Assembly: GCA_002733645.1 (NCBI GenBank)
Contig: NVWL01000012.1
Coordinates: 34,379-98,378 of the forward strand
Reading direction: 5' to 3'
DNA from: Oceanobacter sp.
GTDB taxonomy: Bacteria > Pseudomonadota > Gammaproteobacteria > Pseudomonadales > Oceanobacteraceae
Length of the DNA stretch: 64,000 bases
Of this stretch, positions 51,601 to 60,338 are shown piece by piece. A program made the translations under genes and the position numbers. Within the stretch, counting starts at the first letter, position 1. Every line of letters begins with the position of its first letter. Under the pieces are notes generated by a model that saw only the letters and a program-made list of their open reading frames with translations, did not search any database and had not been told where the DNA came from.

Positions 51601-52329
51601 CTGAACGATAAATCATTGCAAGTGCGTTGCGTCCCTATCGACCCAATTCAAAGTCGCCACAAAGGTACGTTGCAATACGAGGTGGTAATCAGCGTACCGA
51701 GCGAAAATGGCGAAGGCATGGAAATGCCACCCATGGAGTTTTTACAGGCAGCAGAAAACTACAACCGTATCTACTTACTGGATCGCTGGATCATTGATCA
51801 ATTGATTCAATGGTTAGCCAGCCATGAGACCGAAGCCGCAGGTATTCGTCGCTTTATATTACGTTTATCAGGCCGAGCAATCAGCGATGATTCACTATTG
51901 GATTACTTGCGCGATCAAGCATACGACCACGACATTCCAATGGATAAGTTCTGTTTCGAACTCAATGAAACTGCCACGATTCATGACCTCAATGATGCCG
52001 CTGAATTTATGCACGAGCTACGTAAGCTAGGCTGTAAATTTGTATTGTCTGACTTTGGTACCGGTCAGTCGTCTTATAACTTCCTAAAGCAACTGCCCGT
52101 CGATTTTGTAAAAATTGATCGCAATTTTATCGATGGCTTACGTTCTAGCTCTGCAGACTATGCCCTGATCAAATCAATCCAAGAAATTGCCCAGTTTATG
52201 GCGAAAAAAACCATCGCCGAGCACAGTGAAAACGAACTCACCTGGGACATACTTAGAGGCATTGGCATCGACTTTGGTGTCACCTCCGTGAAACAAGCAA
52301 TCGCCTTGGAAGATCTTACCGAGACCTGA
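48610..52329 (+). CDS. PilZ-DUF1631-GGDEF-EAL protein, probably a c-di-GMP receptor
   Basis: A 1239-residue cytosolic protein. N-terminal PilZ-like domain (about 1-105; RKHQRFSSQLNARLILTDGS), DUF1631 helical region (about 110-720), a linker, GGDEF domain (about 815-975), and EAL domain (about 1000-1235). Both catalytic domains look degenerate: GGDEF reads GSNEF, and the EAL motif reads EVV. In EAL the DDFGTG loop is SDFGTG and the Asn of the NLS motif is replaced, while Lys in VKIDRNF remains. So it likely binds rather than makes or breaks c-di-GMP. ATG 48610 (AGGGAA) suits PilZ; the frame opens earlier. Confidence 0.88.
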   Translation: MTSELRKHQRFSSQLNARLILTDGSGYECLIQDYSHSGMKILWTHGDIPEQPGPMVLEIQLSSPVRTDVDLVYQENDSIGVRIHEADGQLFLNMQEFNQNNRSSAGLPPAQRERFRNIFAVEANSLIETLPVNWLPSFIQSTYEKIDYARNTSEQQLWMKLEKQVRAKADEFNRRFSQILSHQLQRWLAGEPKLSDESEEYEGAVALSLVRQSDFEDWLQAKVAASHLQSFLSQESFELRQLLDTLSSAESKDCFNPIGPNTVTEAFRDCIDTLGLPHEARELAFDTFEKSAVAILKSTYQKVIRQINIPITFRYRKHRPTEVPHQVGTTPQADISMDFGNATPTSTNTATTAQAPAGFGIAPRGNTMFDFQRHQDEAKQAYSNIEHLLNLRYQRETEGNELSSLPVAAPEQITDIVDTLAKVAPLISDKSVLEELELQLAEQEISLPEETRHAIDTVEQVTRNLLDNPSMAEFVKPSVEQLGWPLLRLMLDDASLLFNPEHPGRLIFNLLGRLGKITSSGQKRLKAALDELIEPILENPSSNPKQMEDLVENLQILVGSAERKVKQNTERVAEAAEGEFRLYMAHKRVNALIGHDTSGRVLPECVIEWLQEGWQQMLCLLLLREGADSARFKGAVKLYRQVLILFNANNAKREDLLERFSPLLDLARAELDQLNGPLPQHEKWHKEIGTAALAHLRDGSLDDTIGLPEYIEPTEDDFVKGKGARRVLSLQVGDILLITESNQSISVAWIAADQSRYACVNHTGMRVHDYRFNEIAAAMETGAIKRLYEQEDTPVDQSIDQLVQQIYTDLSQQAHTDALTGLTNRQHFLSLLENYVSESQREPQNHALCMLNIDQFKLINKNYGVEVGDACLQNLAVILQESYPDALCSRVGSNEFALLLTDHDIEQAEASARVISQDIEKAVIDGNGASFHIGVSIGLAPLSADTADAADLLEQAEIACQLAKEKGNNRIVRYAYDDASRQRHEQFMSWGNRLSTALNDKSLQVRCVPIDPIQSRHKGTLQYEVVISVPSENGEGMEMPPMEFLQAAENYNRIYLLDRWIIDQLIQWLASHETEAAGIRRFILRLSGRAISDDSLLDYLRDQAYDHDIPMDKFCFELNETATIHDLNDAAEFMHELRKLGCKFVLSDFGTGQSSYNFLKQLPVDFVKIDRNFIDGLRSSSADYALIKSIQEIAQFMAKKTIAEHSENELTWDILRGIGIDFGVTSVKQAIALEDLTET

Positions 52330-52429
52330 CATCACTTGAGCACACCGGCAGCGGGTGAAACCACCCGTTAGCCAGTGTACAATCGGCGCTCAATCAGAAT
52401 CGCACCCAACCACGGCACCTCACAACACT

Positions 52430-53266
52430 ATGATGAAACACCTAATCACAGCAGGGTTCTGCGTCTTACTGGGAGCCTGCTCGGTGACTCAGTTACCAGA
52501 CAATCTATCTCGCGCCATGCTCAACCAAGACGATCCTGAAGTGGTTGCAGCAGGCGCCCCTGCGTATTTACTTATGCTGGACGCACTGATCCTCACCTAC
52601 CCCGAGAACGAACGTTTCTTATTAGCTGGCGCTCAGCTATATGGTGCTTACGCCGGTGTATTTGCCCAGGATGAAGAGCAAGCCAAAACCATGGCGAACA
52701 AATCGCTCGCCTACGCTCGCCGTGCGCTATGTGAATACGATGATAACGCCTGTGATTTAGTCGATGGCCAATCAGACCAACTGCTGCCGGGCTTAAAGCG
52801 TGACTACTCAGAAGACGATATTGATATTTTTTACGCCTATGGCGCTGCTTGGGCAGGCTGGGTACAAGCCAACACTGACGACTGGAATGCAGTCGCTCAA
52901 GTCGGCAAAGTGAAGACACTAATGTCATGGGTCGCTAACTATGATGAAAGCTACGACAACGGTACCGTTCAGGTGTACCTAGGCGTGCTCGAAAGCCAAT
53001 TACCACCCTCTGTTGGCGGCAAACCAGAGATTGGCCAAGCCCACTTTGAAAAAGCGATTAAGATCAGCCAAGGCAAACACCTGATGGCAAAGGTACTCTA
53101 CGCTGAACAATATGCTCGATTGATGTTCGAACAAGAGCTGCATGATCGGTTACTACAGGAAGTACTAGATACCGACCCAACCGCCGAAGGACTGACACTA
53201 ATTAATCATCTGGCCCAACGCCAAGCTGCGATATTGCTGGCTGAATCCTCTGACTATTTTGAGTGA
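52430..53266 (+). CDS. TRAP-associated lipoprotein TatT
   Basis: A 278-residue lipoprotein (lipobox LLGAC, Cys 17) of the TatT family, helical with TPR-like packing. In Treponema the TatT protein forms a complex with the TRAP binding protein and may hold hydrophobic ligands. Two adjacent ATGs (52430, 52433) are possible. It ends just before dctP, so the four TRAP genes form one operon. Upstream frame extension to 52355 has no ribosome site. Confidence 0.88.
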   Translation: MMKHLITAGFCVLLGACSVTQLPDNLSRAMLNQDDPEVVAAGAPAYLLMLDALILTYPENERFLLAGAQLYGAYAGVFAQDEEQAKTMANKSLAYARRALCEYDDNACDLVDGQSDQLLPGLKRDYSEDDIDIFYAYGAAWAGWVQANTDDWNAVAQVGKVKTLMSWVANYDESYDNGTVQVYLGVLESQLPPSVGGKPEIGQAHFEKAIKISQGKHLMAKVLYAEQYARLMFEQELHDRLLQEVLDTDPTAEGLTLINHLAQRQAAILLAESSDYFE

Positions 53267-53273
53267 GAATGTT

Positions 53274-54269
53274 ATGAAACGACTTCATTTACTGCTAATC
53301 ACCCTTAGCTTGCTGGTGTTTCCAACCGCTCAAGCGGCAACACTAAAAATTGCAACACTGGCCCCTGACGGCACAAGCTGGATGAAAGTTATGCGTGCCG
53401 CTGCTGCAGACATCAAAACGGAAACCGAAGGCCGCGTAAAACTGAAGTTTTTCCCCGGTGGCGTGCAAGGTGGCGATAAGAGTGTGATGCGTAAAATGCG
53501 CATCGGCCAGCTACAAGGCGGTGCAGTGGCGACCGGCTCGTTAATCAATATTTCACCAGCATCCCAGTTATACAATCTACCGTTCACCTTCCGCACTTTG
53601 GAAGAGCTACGCGCTATTCGTAAAGAGTTTGATCCTTACATCGTTCAAGAGTTAGCCAAAGAAGGCTACGTGGTACTCGGTATTTCAGAAGCAGGGTTTG
53701 CCTACATGATGTCGGATGAACCTATCCGTACTTCTGAAGACGCACAAAAGCAGAAAGTCTGGGTACCTGAAGGTGATTTGATTGGTGAAACCACTTTTGA
53801 GAAAGGTGGCGTTGAGCCGATTTCCTTACCATTATCAGATGTATACACCAGCCTCCAAACCGGCTTGATCGACACTATTGTTGTGAACCCTACGTCAGCC
53901 ATCGCGCTGCAATGGCACACTAAGGTGAAGTATGTCACTGACTTCCCACTGCTGTTTTTAACCGGCACCATCATCATTGATCAAAAAGCGTTTAAAAAGC
54001 TGACGCCAGAAGATCAATCAACGGTACGCCGCGTGATGGCACAAGCCTTTGCCGACATGGATAAGCAAAACGAAGTCGATGAAGCCGGAGCGCGTGATGC
54101 ATTAGCGCAAAACGGTATCGAATTTGTTGAGCTGTCTGACGAAGATAAAGCGCGCTGGGAAGAATTAGCCACTAGCGCCGTTAAAGAGCTGGCCAGCAAA
54201 GAAATTTACCCGGTCGATATCTTTAAGAATTTACAGCAGCGCCTTAATGAAATGCGACAGGAACCTTAA
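53274..54269 (+). CDS. TRAP transporter substrate-binding protein DctP
   Basis: A 331-residue periplasmic binding protein (signal peptide ending AQA). DctP-family elements include LKIATLAPDGTSWMKVMRAA, FFPGGVQGGDKSVMRKMRIG and SLPLSDVYTSLQTGLIDTIV, with the Arg (RKMRIGQLQGG) near the usual carboxylate-binding position. Its association with TatT sets it apart from C4-dicarboxylate systems; the ligand is unknown. Its stop overlaps the DctQ start (TAATG). Confidence 0.93.
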   Translation: MKRLHLLLITLSLLVFPTAQAATLKIATLAPDGTSWMKVMRAAAADIKTETEGRVKLKFFPGGVQGGDKSVMRKMRIGQLQGGAVATGSLINISPASQLYNLPFTFRTLEELRAIRKEFDPYIVQELAKEGYVVLGISEAGFAYMMSDEPIRTSEDAQKQKVWVPEGDLIGETTFEKGGVEPISLPLSDVYTSLQTGLIDTIVVNPTSAIALQWHTKVKYVTDFPLLFLTGTIIIDQKAFKKLTPEDQSTVRRVMAQAFADMDKQNEVDEAGARDALAQNGIEFVELSDEDKARWEELATSAVKELASKEIYPVDIFKNLQQRLNEMRQEP

Positions 54270-54748
54270 TGAAACGACTGTTAGTGCTCGTTCATCGCTT
54301 GGAGGACAGTATTTTAGTCCTTCTGTTATTGGCAATGATTTTACTGGCGGGCTATGACATTTTAGCCCGTACGCTTTTTGGTGGCGGTGTCTCTTGGATT
54401 CCACCGCTATTGCGCGTGATGGTGTTATGGATTGGTCTGCTCGGCGCGCTATTGGCCACCCGCAGCCGCGAGCATATTTCAATCGACTTAATTAACCGCC
54501 TAGGCGGCCCTGTACTTAAGAAAGTTTCTTCCGTAATGACTCTAATATTTGCCTCGGTCGTGAGTGGCATCGTTGCTTGGCACTCTGGTAAATACGTACA
54601 AATGGCACTGGAGTTTGGCGATATGGCCTTCGCTGATGTGCCTGCTTGGCCTCTACAACTGATTATTCCTATTAGCTTTGGCCTGATGGCGCTGCGCTTT
54701 GGTATCCAGTCTATTCAGACCCTAAGCGGGAAAGAGGTGGGCGCGTGA
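54269..54748 (+). CDS. TRAP transporter small permease DctQ
   Basis: A 159-residue membrane protein with four helices. The family core DILARTLFGGGVSWIPPLLR, LWIGLLGALLATRSREHISI and DLINRLGG is present. DctQ pairs with DctM to form the Na+-driven transporter. Its start overlaps DctP (TAATG) and its end overlaps DctM (GTGA). Confidence 0.94.
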   Translation: MKRLLVLVHRLEDSILVLLLLAMILLAGYDILARTLFGGGVSWIPPLLRVMVLWIGLLGALLATRSREHISIDLINRLGGPVLKKVSSVMTLIFASVVSGIVAWHSGKYVQMALEFGDMAFADVPAWPLQLIIPISFGLMALRFGIQSIQTLSGKEVGA

Positions 54749-56025
54749 GTATTTTGATTCCTCTGCTGCTTTTATTATTAGCCCTAGCTGGCGCACCGCT
54801 ATTTACCGTCATCGCTGCCTCTGCCATGTGGGGGTTCTGGCAAACGGACATTGACCTACAAGTGATGGCCGTTGAAATTTATCGCGTGGCTGAAATGCCC
54901 GTCCTAATTGCCATCCCACTCTTCACCTTCGCCGGATACTTAATGGGGGAAAGCAAAGCACCCCAGCGCTTGGTACGCATGACCGATGCTTTCCTCGGTT
55001 GGATGCCAGGTGGTTTAGCGATTGTCGCACTTGTGGCTTGTGCGCTGTTCACCGCCTTCACCGGAGCCTCGGGCGTCACCATTGTTGCCTTAGGCGCGCT
55101 ATTAGTCCCTGCTCTGCAAAAAGCGGGTTACAAAGAGAATTTCAATCTTGGCTTAGTCACTACCTCCGGATCACTAGGCTTACTCTTTGCTCCGTCTTTG
55201 CCTTTGATTCTTTACGGCGTGATTGCCCAGCAAATGTCTCTGGATACTCCCGTTGGTATTGACGATTTATTCCTTGCGGGCATTTTACCCGGCGTATTGA
55301 TGTTAAGCGCTTTATCACTTTACAGCGCTTGGCAGTCTCGACATCTGCCAAAAACAGACAAAACATTTGATAAAGCCGAAGCGTGGGCGGCGATTAAAGA
55401 CAGTGTCTGGGAGATTCCACTTCCATTTGTGGTGCTTGGCGGTATTTACGGTGGCTTTTTTGCGGTTTCCGAAGCCGCTGCCATTACGGCGTTTTATGTA
55501 CTGATTGTGACGGTAGTAATTCGTCGTGAAATCACACTGACCCAATTGCCTGTTGTCATGCGTGATTCGATGAAGCTCGTCGGCGCAATCTTACTGATTT
55601 TAGCCGTCTCGCTTGCGTCAACTAACTACATGATTGATGCCGGGATTCCGGAGCAGATTTTTGCCACGATTCAGGAACACGTTAGTGATGGCTTTACCTT
55701 CCTACTGTTATTAACCATATTCCTACTGATCTTAGGCATGATGCTCGATATCTTCTCGGCGATCGTCATTATGATTCCGATCATTTTGCCTATCGCGGTG
55801 CAGTACGGTATCCACCCGGTTCATTTAGGTATTTTGTTCCTAGCGAACATGCAGCTCGGTTACTTCACACCACCGGTCGGCATGAACCTATTTATTGCTA
55901 GCTTCCGCTTTAACAAGCCAGTGATGACGTTATATCGTGCGACCCTGCCATTCTTCTTTATACTACTGGCTACCGTACTCGTCATAACTTACTGGCCTGG
56001 CTTAAGCTTGATGCTGATTGAGTGA
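54745..56025 (+). CDS. TRAP transporter large permease DctM
   Basis: A 426-residue permease with about twelve helices. Family segments include IPLFTFAGYLMGESKAPQRL, FTAFTGASGVTIVALGALLV, LGLLFAPSLPLILYGVIAQQ, and the final LANMQLGYFTPPVGMNLFIA. It starts with GTG overlapping the DctQ stop (GTGA). A strong terminator follows at 56148. Confidence 0.95.
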   Translation: MSILIPLLLLLLALAGAPLFTVIAASAMWGFWQTDIDLQVMAVEIYRVAEMPVLIAIPLFTFAGYLMGESKAPQRLVRMTDAFLGWMPGGLAIVALVACALFTAFTGASGVTIVALGALLVPALQKAGYKENFNLGLVTTSGSLGLLFAPSLPLILYGVIAQQMSLDTPVGIDDLFLAGILPGVLMLSALSLYSAWQSRHLPKTDKTFDKAEAWAAIKDSVWEIPLPFVVLGGIYGGFFAVSEAAAITAFYVLIVTVVIRREITLTQLPVVMRDSMKLVGAILLILAVSLASTNYMIDAGIPEQIFATIQEHVSDGFTFLLLLTIFLLILGMMLDIFSAIVIMIPIILPIAVQYGIHPVHLGILFLANMQLGYFTPPVGMNLFIASFRFNKPVMTLYRATLPFFFILLATVLVITYWPGLSLMLIE

Positions 56026-56147
56026 ATACACTTCGTGATTAATGTCTGACGCTTCTTTACCGCGCCTTGCCCTGCTTTACTGCAACGAGGCGTATATTAA
56101 ATATCAGACATTCATGTGACCTCTCTCATAGCAACACCCAAACCTTA

Positions 56148-56187
56148 AGCGGGCCCCCTTTATTGGGATATGGCCCGCTCTTTTTTT
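56148..56187 (+). terminator. Terminator of the TRAP operon
   Basis: AGCGGGCC (56148-56155) and GGCCCGCT (56172-56179) with a 16-nt loop, followed by CTTTTTTT. Confidence 0.92.
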
Positions 56188-56199
56188 GAGGCAGATATA

Positions 56200-57069
56200 A
56201 TGTCCATCGCTCAAAGCGTCATGCGCCGACTCGTTACTGTGACCGTTAAATCACAGCTGAATCCGCGAGTCAGTGTTGAAACCCAACGTAAACGCCTTGA
56301 TCTCCTTCGTTTCACTCCCATGCCACGCGGCATCAAAGAAACAGAGATCGAACTTGATGGTGTCACCACACGAAAACTGAGCCCAACCCCTTGTCATGGG
56401 GCCATTCTATATTTGCATGGTGGCGCTTATTGCACAGGCTCACCCGATAGCCATCGTGAAATGGTCGCTCGCATCGCTCGCAATGCCGAACGTGAAGCCT
56501 ACGTCATCGATTATCGCCTTGCGCCTGAATCACCCTACCCTGCGGCAGTAGATGATGCCATGAAGGCGTATATAGCACTTCTTTCGGAACACCAAGACAT
56601 TGCGCTTGTGGGTGACTCCGCGGGAGGTGGATTAGCCATGGCCCTCGCAGAAGAAATTGCCAGAACGGAATACGCACAACCCAGTGCGATGGTGCTTATG
56701 TCACCATGGGCGGACCTAACCTGCAGCGGCGTGACAATCGAATCTAATAAATCCATTGATCCCATGCTGCACCCAGCTTGGCTGACTTCATCTGCAGAAA
56801 TGTATGCCGCAGACGTACCTTTGGATACTCCAGGAATATCGCCATTATTTGGTAATCATGCCAACTTGCCTCGTACACTCATCCAAGTGGGAAGCGATGA
56901 AATATTACTCAGTGACTCGCAACGCATCGCGGAAGCGTTTAGAGTCGCTGGGGTCGACACTGAATTACAAGTCTTCGAAGGTATGTGGCACGTCTTTCAA
57001 TTCCACGCGGCTCTATTAAAACCGTCCCGAAAAGCGGTGTATAAAATCGGAGAATTTTTGAAAGGTTAG
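56200..57069 (+). CDS. Alpha/beta hydrolase, hormone-sensitive-lipase family
   Basis: A 289-residue cytosolic esterase. HGGAYCTGS (73-81) supplies the oxyanion hole and VGDSAGGG (137-144) holds the nucleophile Ser 140. The Asp in QVGSDEILLSDSQ and the His in MWHVFQFHA complete the triad. Such enzymes hydrolyse short to medium acyl esters. ATG at 56200 has GAGG; an earlier ATG at 56170 lies inside the TRAP terminator hairpin and was rejected. Confidence 0.9.
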   Translation: MSIAQSVMRRLVTVTVKSQLNPRVSVETQRKRLDLLRFTPMPRGIKETEIELDGVTTRKLSPTPCHGAILYLHGGAYCTGSPDSHREMVARIARNAEREAYVIDYRLAPESPYPAAVDDAMKAYIALLSEHQDIALVGDSAGGGLAMALAEEIARTEYAQPSAMVLMSPWADLTCSGVTIESNKSIDPMLHPAWLTSSAEMYAADVPLDTPGISPLFGNHANLPRTLIQVGSDEILLSDSQRIAEAFRVAGVDTELQVFEGMWHVFQFHAALLKPSRKAVYKIGEFLKG

Positions 57070-57165
57070 ATAATTGCGTGGTAGGACATTGTGACAAATA
57101 CCTCAATGTCATACGTTTGACATCAGGTTCATGAAAAATGGGCCTGAATTCAAGGATGATTTTAC

Positions 57166-58215
57166 ATGCTGCACATATTACGCTCCCTCGGTCCATTGAT
57201 CTCAGTGGCCTCGATCACACTGCTCACTCTAGCCGTTACCCGGCCTCAGCACACGCTATGGCAACTGCTCTCGATATCGCCTGACTTTGATCTATCACCA
57301 CCGGCCTCCGGGCAACTCTTGAGTTTCATTTCGGTGCCATTGATTTTTCTCATCTGTCGCGCGCTAAAGCCTCAAACCGCCGGATTTTCTACGTGGGCAA
57401 CTGCAATGCTTATCGCCATGTGCGGTGAATTTGCCCAGGCGACGTCTGAGAGTGCAACATTTGATTGGGCCGATATTCTCGCAGTTTTGATGGGTGGCGC
57501 ACTGACACTTCTTTTCCCCCTTAAGCGTTACGCTTTAGCGAATAGCTCACACAGCAATTCGAATAGCAGTTCATATAATAGTTTAAGGATCACACTCCCT
57601 CTTGTATTCGCACTACCGCTGCAGCTCGCTTGTTACCTGCCAGCTAGCAACTGCGGCGAAGATAGCAAAGAAGGTTGTGACACCATCGTATGGTTAACCT
57701 GGGAAGAAATACGCGCAGACATACAACCAGAATACGGTGATACCACCACACTCTCGCGCCCAGGTAAGCTCCTAAGCGGTAGTGGTGAGCTTATCGTGGT
57801 TGACCGATACACTGGCTTCCATGTATTCGATACAAGTGATATTCAAAACCCTATTCGCCTTGCTTATATTCCCTTGCCAGGTGTGACCGATGTCACCAGT
57901 GATGGCGATAACCTCTATGCCAATGCCTTCACAGATCTGGTCGTCTTACCCATTGCAGCGCTCCGATCCAGAACCTTTGAACCGGGTTCCGAAATACGAA
58001 TCGAGGAGCAGCTTTGGTTTTCATCACGTCAATTCATCGAATCAACAATAGATCTCACCGATGAAGATTATGAAAATTTGCTCAATGGCAATATCGGCAT
58101 AGCAATCGGGCTTGATTACCATGAAGGTGGGGGTACTCGATACGGTGAATATATTTCAAAGACTGACGTGCAAAGCAAATACGACACCTTCGACGGTGCA
58201 GGGAATGGTACCTGA
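57166..58215 (+). CDS. Membrane protein: VanZ-like N-terminus, LVIVD-like C-terminus
   Basis: A 349-residue protein. The N-terminal half has hydrophobic helices around 8-28, 46-63, 77-95 and 105-122, with a VanZ-like pattern GEFAQATSESATFDWADILA. After a Ser/Asn-rich linker and a hydrophobic stretch containing LACYLPAS (a possible buried lipobox), the C-terminal part has LVIVD-type beta-propeller repeats (ELIVVDRYTGFHVFDTSDIQ). This looks like a fusion of a VanZ-like unit with a LVIVD lipoprotein. The next gene, also LVIVD-like, starts 2 nt after its stop. Confidence 0.7.
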   Translation: MLHILRSLGPLISVASITLLTLAVTRPQHTLWQLLSISPDFDLSPPASGQLLSFISVPLIFLICRALKPQTAGFSTWATAMLIAMCGEFAQATSESATFDWADILAVLMGGALTLLFPLKRYALANSSHSNSNSSSYNSLRITLPLVFALPLQLACYLPASNCGEDSKEGCDTIVWLTWEEIRADIQPEYGDTTTLSRPGKLLSGSGELIVVDRYTGFHVFDTSDIQNPIRLAYIPLPGVTDVTSDGDNLYANAFTDLVVLPIAALRSRTFEPGSEIRIEEQLWFSSRQFIESTIDLTDEDYENLLNGNIGIAIGLDYHEGGGTRYGEYISKTDVQSKYDTFDGAGNGT

Positions 58216-58216
58216 C

Positions 58217-58981
58217 ATGACTCACAAAATTCTCACAATAATATTTGCATCTATCGCGTTAACCGCTTGCCAAACTGATGGTGGCTCCAGTGACTCAGGG
58301 ACTTCATCTGATATAGATAGCGGCGCAATCGCAGGATCAACCGCTGCGCTCACCTTCCAAAATGGAAATTTCGTTGTGCTCGACAGAAGCACGGTCAAAT
58401 CTTATTTCTTTCCCGAAGACGGCCCAGTCGAACTGAACGACACCATCCATGTTTGGAACGCTGAGACTATATTTCCCGAGGGGCAGAGTTCTTTATACGT
58501 CGGCAGCGATTTCGGTGTGACTATTCTTGATATTAATGACGCCGGAAAATTCACTTTCGTCGGTGAAGCAACTCACATTGCCAGTTGCGATCCAGTTATC
58601 GTTGATGGTACTACCATGTTCCTAACGTTGAGAACTACCAACAATTGCACAACAGCAACCGGGCTAAACACGCTAATGATTTACGACGTGAGTGATCCAA
58701 CGGCGCCATTACAATTGTCATCACTAGCAATGAACGGGCCTTACGGACTGGCAAAAAGTGATAACTTTCTATGGGTTTGTACTGAGGAAGGACTCGCTAA
58801 GGTGAGTGTCTCAGATCCTTTAGCGCCAGCATTAGTTACCACCTACCCAGAAACACAATGCAACGACATTATTATCCGAACCCCATCCGAGACCATTATT
58901 ACCTCGGATGGAGGAATCTTTTTGGTAAATTTAAGTACCGGTACGCCAATTATTCAGTCTGATATATTGGCTGGCGAGTGA
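58217..58981 (+). CDS. Lipoprotein with LVIVD-type repeats
   Basis: A 254-residue lipoprotein (lipobox LTAC). The mature protein shows propeller-like repeats of the LVIVD type (SLYVGSDFGVTILDINDAGK; LMIYDVSDPTAPLQLSSLAM; EEGLAKVSVSDPLAPALVTT). The start is best at ATG 58217; other in-frame ATGs lie at 58205 and 58112. It is co-transcribed with the upstream VanZ/LVIVD gene. The function is unknown; a surface binding or scaffold role is likely. Confidence 0.78.
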   Translation: MTHKILTIIFASIALTACQTDGGSSDSGTSSDIDSGAIAGSTAALTFQNGNFVVLDRSTVKSYFFPEDGPVELNDTIHVWNAETIFPEGQSSLYVGSDFGVTILDINDAGKFTFVGEATHIASCDPVIVDGTTMFLTLRTTNNCTTATGLNTLMIYDVSDPTAPLQLSSLAMNGPYGLAKSDNFLWVCTEEGLAKVSVSDPLAPALVTTYPETQCNDIIIRTPSETIITSDGGIFLVNLSTGTPIIQSDILAGE

Positions 58982-59008
58982 TTTATCCCTTGGCTTATAT
59001 CAATGGTG

Positions 59009-59036
59009 GCTGGCACAGCAATGTCTCTGTGCCAGC
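59009..59036. terminator. Convergent hairpin between 58217 and 59045 genes
   Basis: GCTGGCACAG (59009-59018) pairs perfectly with CTGTGCCAGC (59027-59036) around CAATGTCT. No T-run follows on either strand, so terminator function is probable but not classical. Confidence 0.55.
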
Positions 59037-59044
59037 GCGTCACA

Positions 59045-60109
59045 CTAAAGCAGCTTACTCTTCACAAACGCTATCGCATTTGCGTGTCTTTTGACCGATA
59101 AATCTCCACCTTCAAGCCCTTGAGTAATCACACTGTGATCAAGGCCAACTTGATTAGCACGCTCGTGAAGCGCTTCAGCGTGACGGGGGTCATGAAGAAA
59201 TGCATCTCGCTTCTGCGAGTCCGTCATGGTGGTAGAGTTCGGATAGAACTGCACCCCTGGGTCTGTATTTTCTACCCAAAACTCAGGGTCATCATTGGTA
59301 ATAAAACTGATCAAATCAACACTGGCCCGGAGGTCTGTAACGGTGCTTGAGTTGAGATTAGCGTCAGATAAGTATCCATCAGTAATACCGTAGGCGGCTT
59401 GGAGCAGCTTATTAATCTCCCACATATACCCTCCTGCAAATACCGCGTTCTTAGCGCCAGGCATTACGTCGCTATTCCAATGCAACAAGTCATACGTTGC
59501 TTGTGTACTGTAGAGAACTGCACCTTGCACTCGCGTCGATATACCAGCTGCAACGGTAGACGTATCATTAGCGTCGGCCATATCGTCTTGGTACCCTAAC
59601 CACAACGCAGCACCAGCCCCCGCTGACTCTCCAATCAACACTGTATTGTTTGGAGCCAACCCTATAGAGATCGCTGCTCCGCGTAACGCTTGAAAACCAT
59701 CTTTTATATCGGTGAGCGGTTTTAGTAATCCTTCAAGCTCAATGTTATCTACATCGAGCTTACGATAACTTATCGTCGCAACCGCTATACCAGAACTCAG
59801 CAGCTCATTAACCGCTGGAAGTGTATCAGAGCTCTGATAGACAGTTTGTCGTTCACCGCTCGTGAAGCCCCCTCCATGAATATAAAAGACCCACGGACAA
59901 TGGCCTTCACAAGACTTAGGCACAAAGACATCAAACATACGATCCTGATCATCAAGCCCTGTATATTTAACATCTTTATAAAAAACGACATCAGCAGCAA
60001 TTTGCTGAGGCGCTGATTGAATATATTCTGAAAAATCCAGTTGGCATCCAGCCAAGCTGAAAGCGATAGGTAGCGGTAAAAAGGCCTGCACTTTCCATTT
60101 AGTTTTCAT
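59045..60109 (-). CDS. Lipoprotein esterase (alpha/beta hydrolase)
   Basis: A 354-residue lipoprotein (lipobox LAGC, Cys 22) of the BD-FAE / carboxylesterase type. IHGGGF (77-82) forms the oxyanion hole and IGESAGAG (159-166) the nucleophile elbow with Ser 162; a His near the end (KRHANAIAF) may complete the triad. It also has YRKLDVDNIE, the usual strand after the oxyanion loop. Expected in the outer membrane, facing the periplasm or outside; the substrate is unknown. Confidence 0.87.
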   Translation of the reverse strand: MKTKWKVQAFLPLPIAFSLAGCQLDFSEYIQSAPQQIAADVVFYKDVKYTGLDDQDRMFDVFVPKSCEGHCPWVFYIHGGGFTSGERQTVYQSSDTLPAVNELLSSGIAVATISYRKLDVDNIELEGLLKPLTDIKDGFQALRGAAISIGLAPNNTVLIGESAGAGAALWLGYQDDMADANDTSTVAAGISTRVQGAVLYSTQATYDLLHWNSDVMPGAKNAVFAGGYMWEINKLLQAAYGITDGYLSDANLNSSTVTDLRASVDLISFITNDDPEFWVENTDPGVQFYPNSTTMTDSQKRDAFLHDPRHAEALHERANQVGLDHSVITQGLEGGDLSVKRHANAIAFVKSKLL

Positions 60110-60283
60110 AGAGAATCCTTATGAGTATTCATTGGTGAGAGTACGCCTGAAAGGCGCATTCACTATGAATTGGATGCTCTACAACTATTAGTGACCAAAG
60201 TAATAACATCAAAGAACTGCGCAAGACAAACCGCTAAAGAGCGGGCAGCACCAGCAAACTGACGCTGAAAGACTATCTTCTAG

Positions 60284-60312
60284 ACATAAAAAAACCCGCA
60301 CAAGGCGGGTTT
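60284..60312 (-). terminator. Terminator of the alpha ribosomal operon
   Basis: AAACCCGC (60292-60299) and GCGGGTTT (60305-60312) form a perfect stem; the minus-strand transcript continues in a run of seven T. It lies 26 nt after rplQ. Confidence 0.92.
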
Positions 60313-60338
60313 CTTTAAAGCTGATCAAAGACCAAGGC

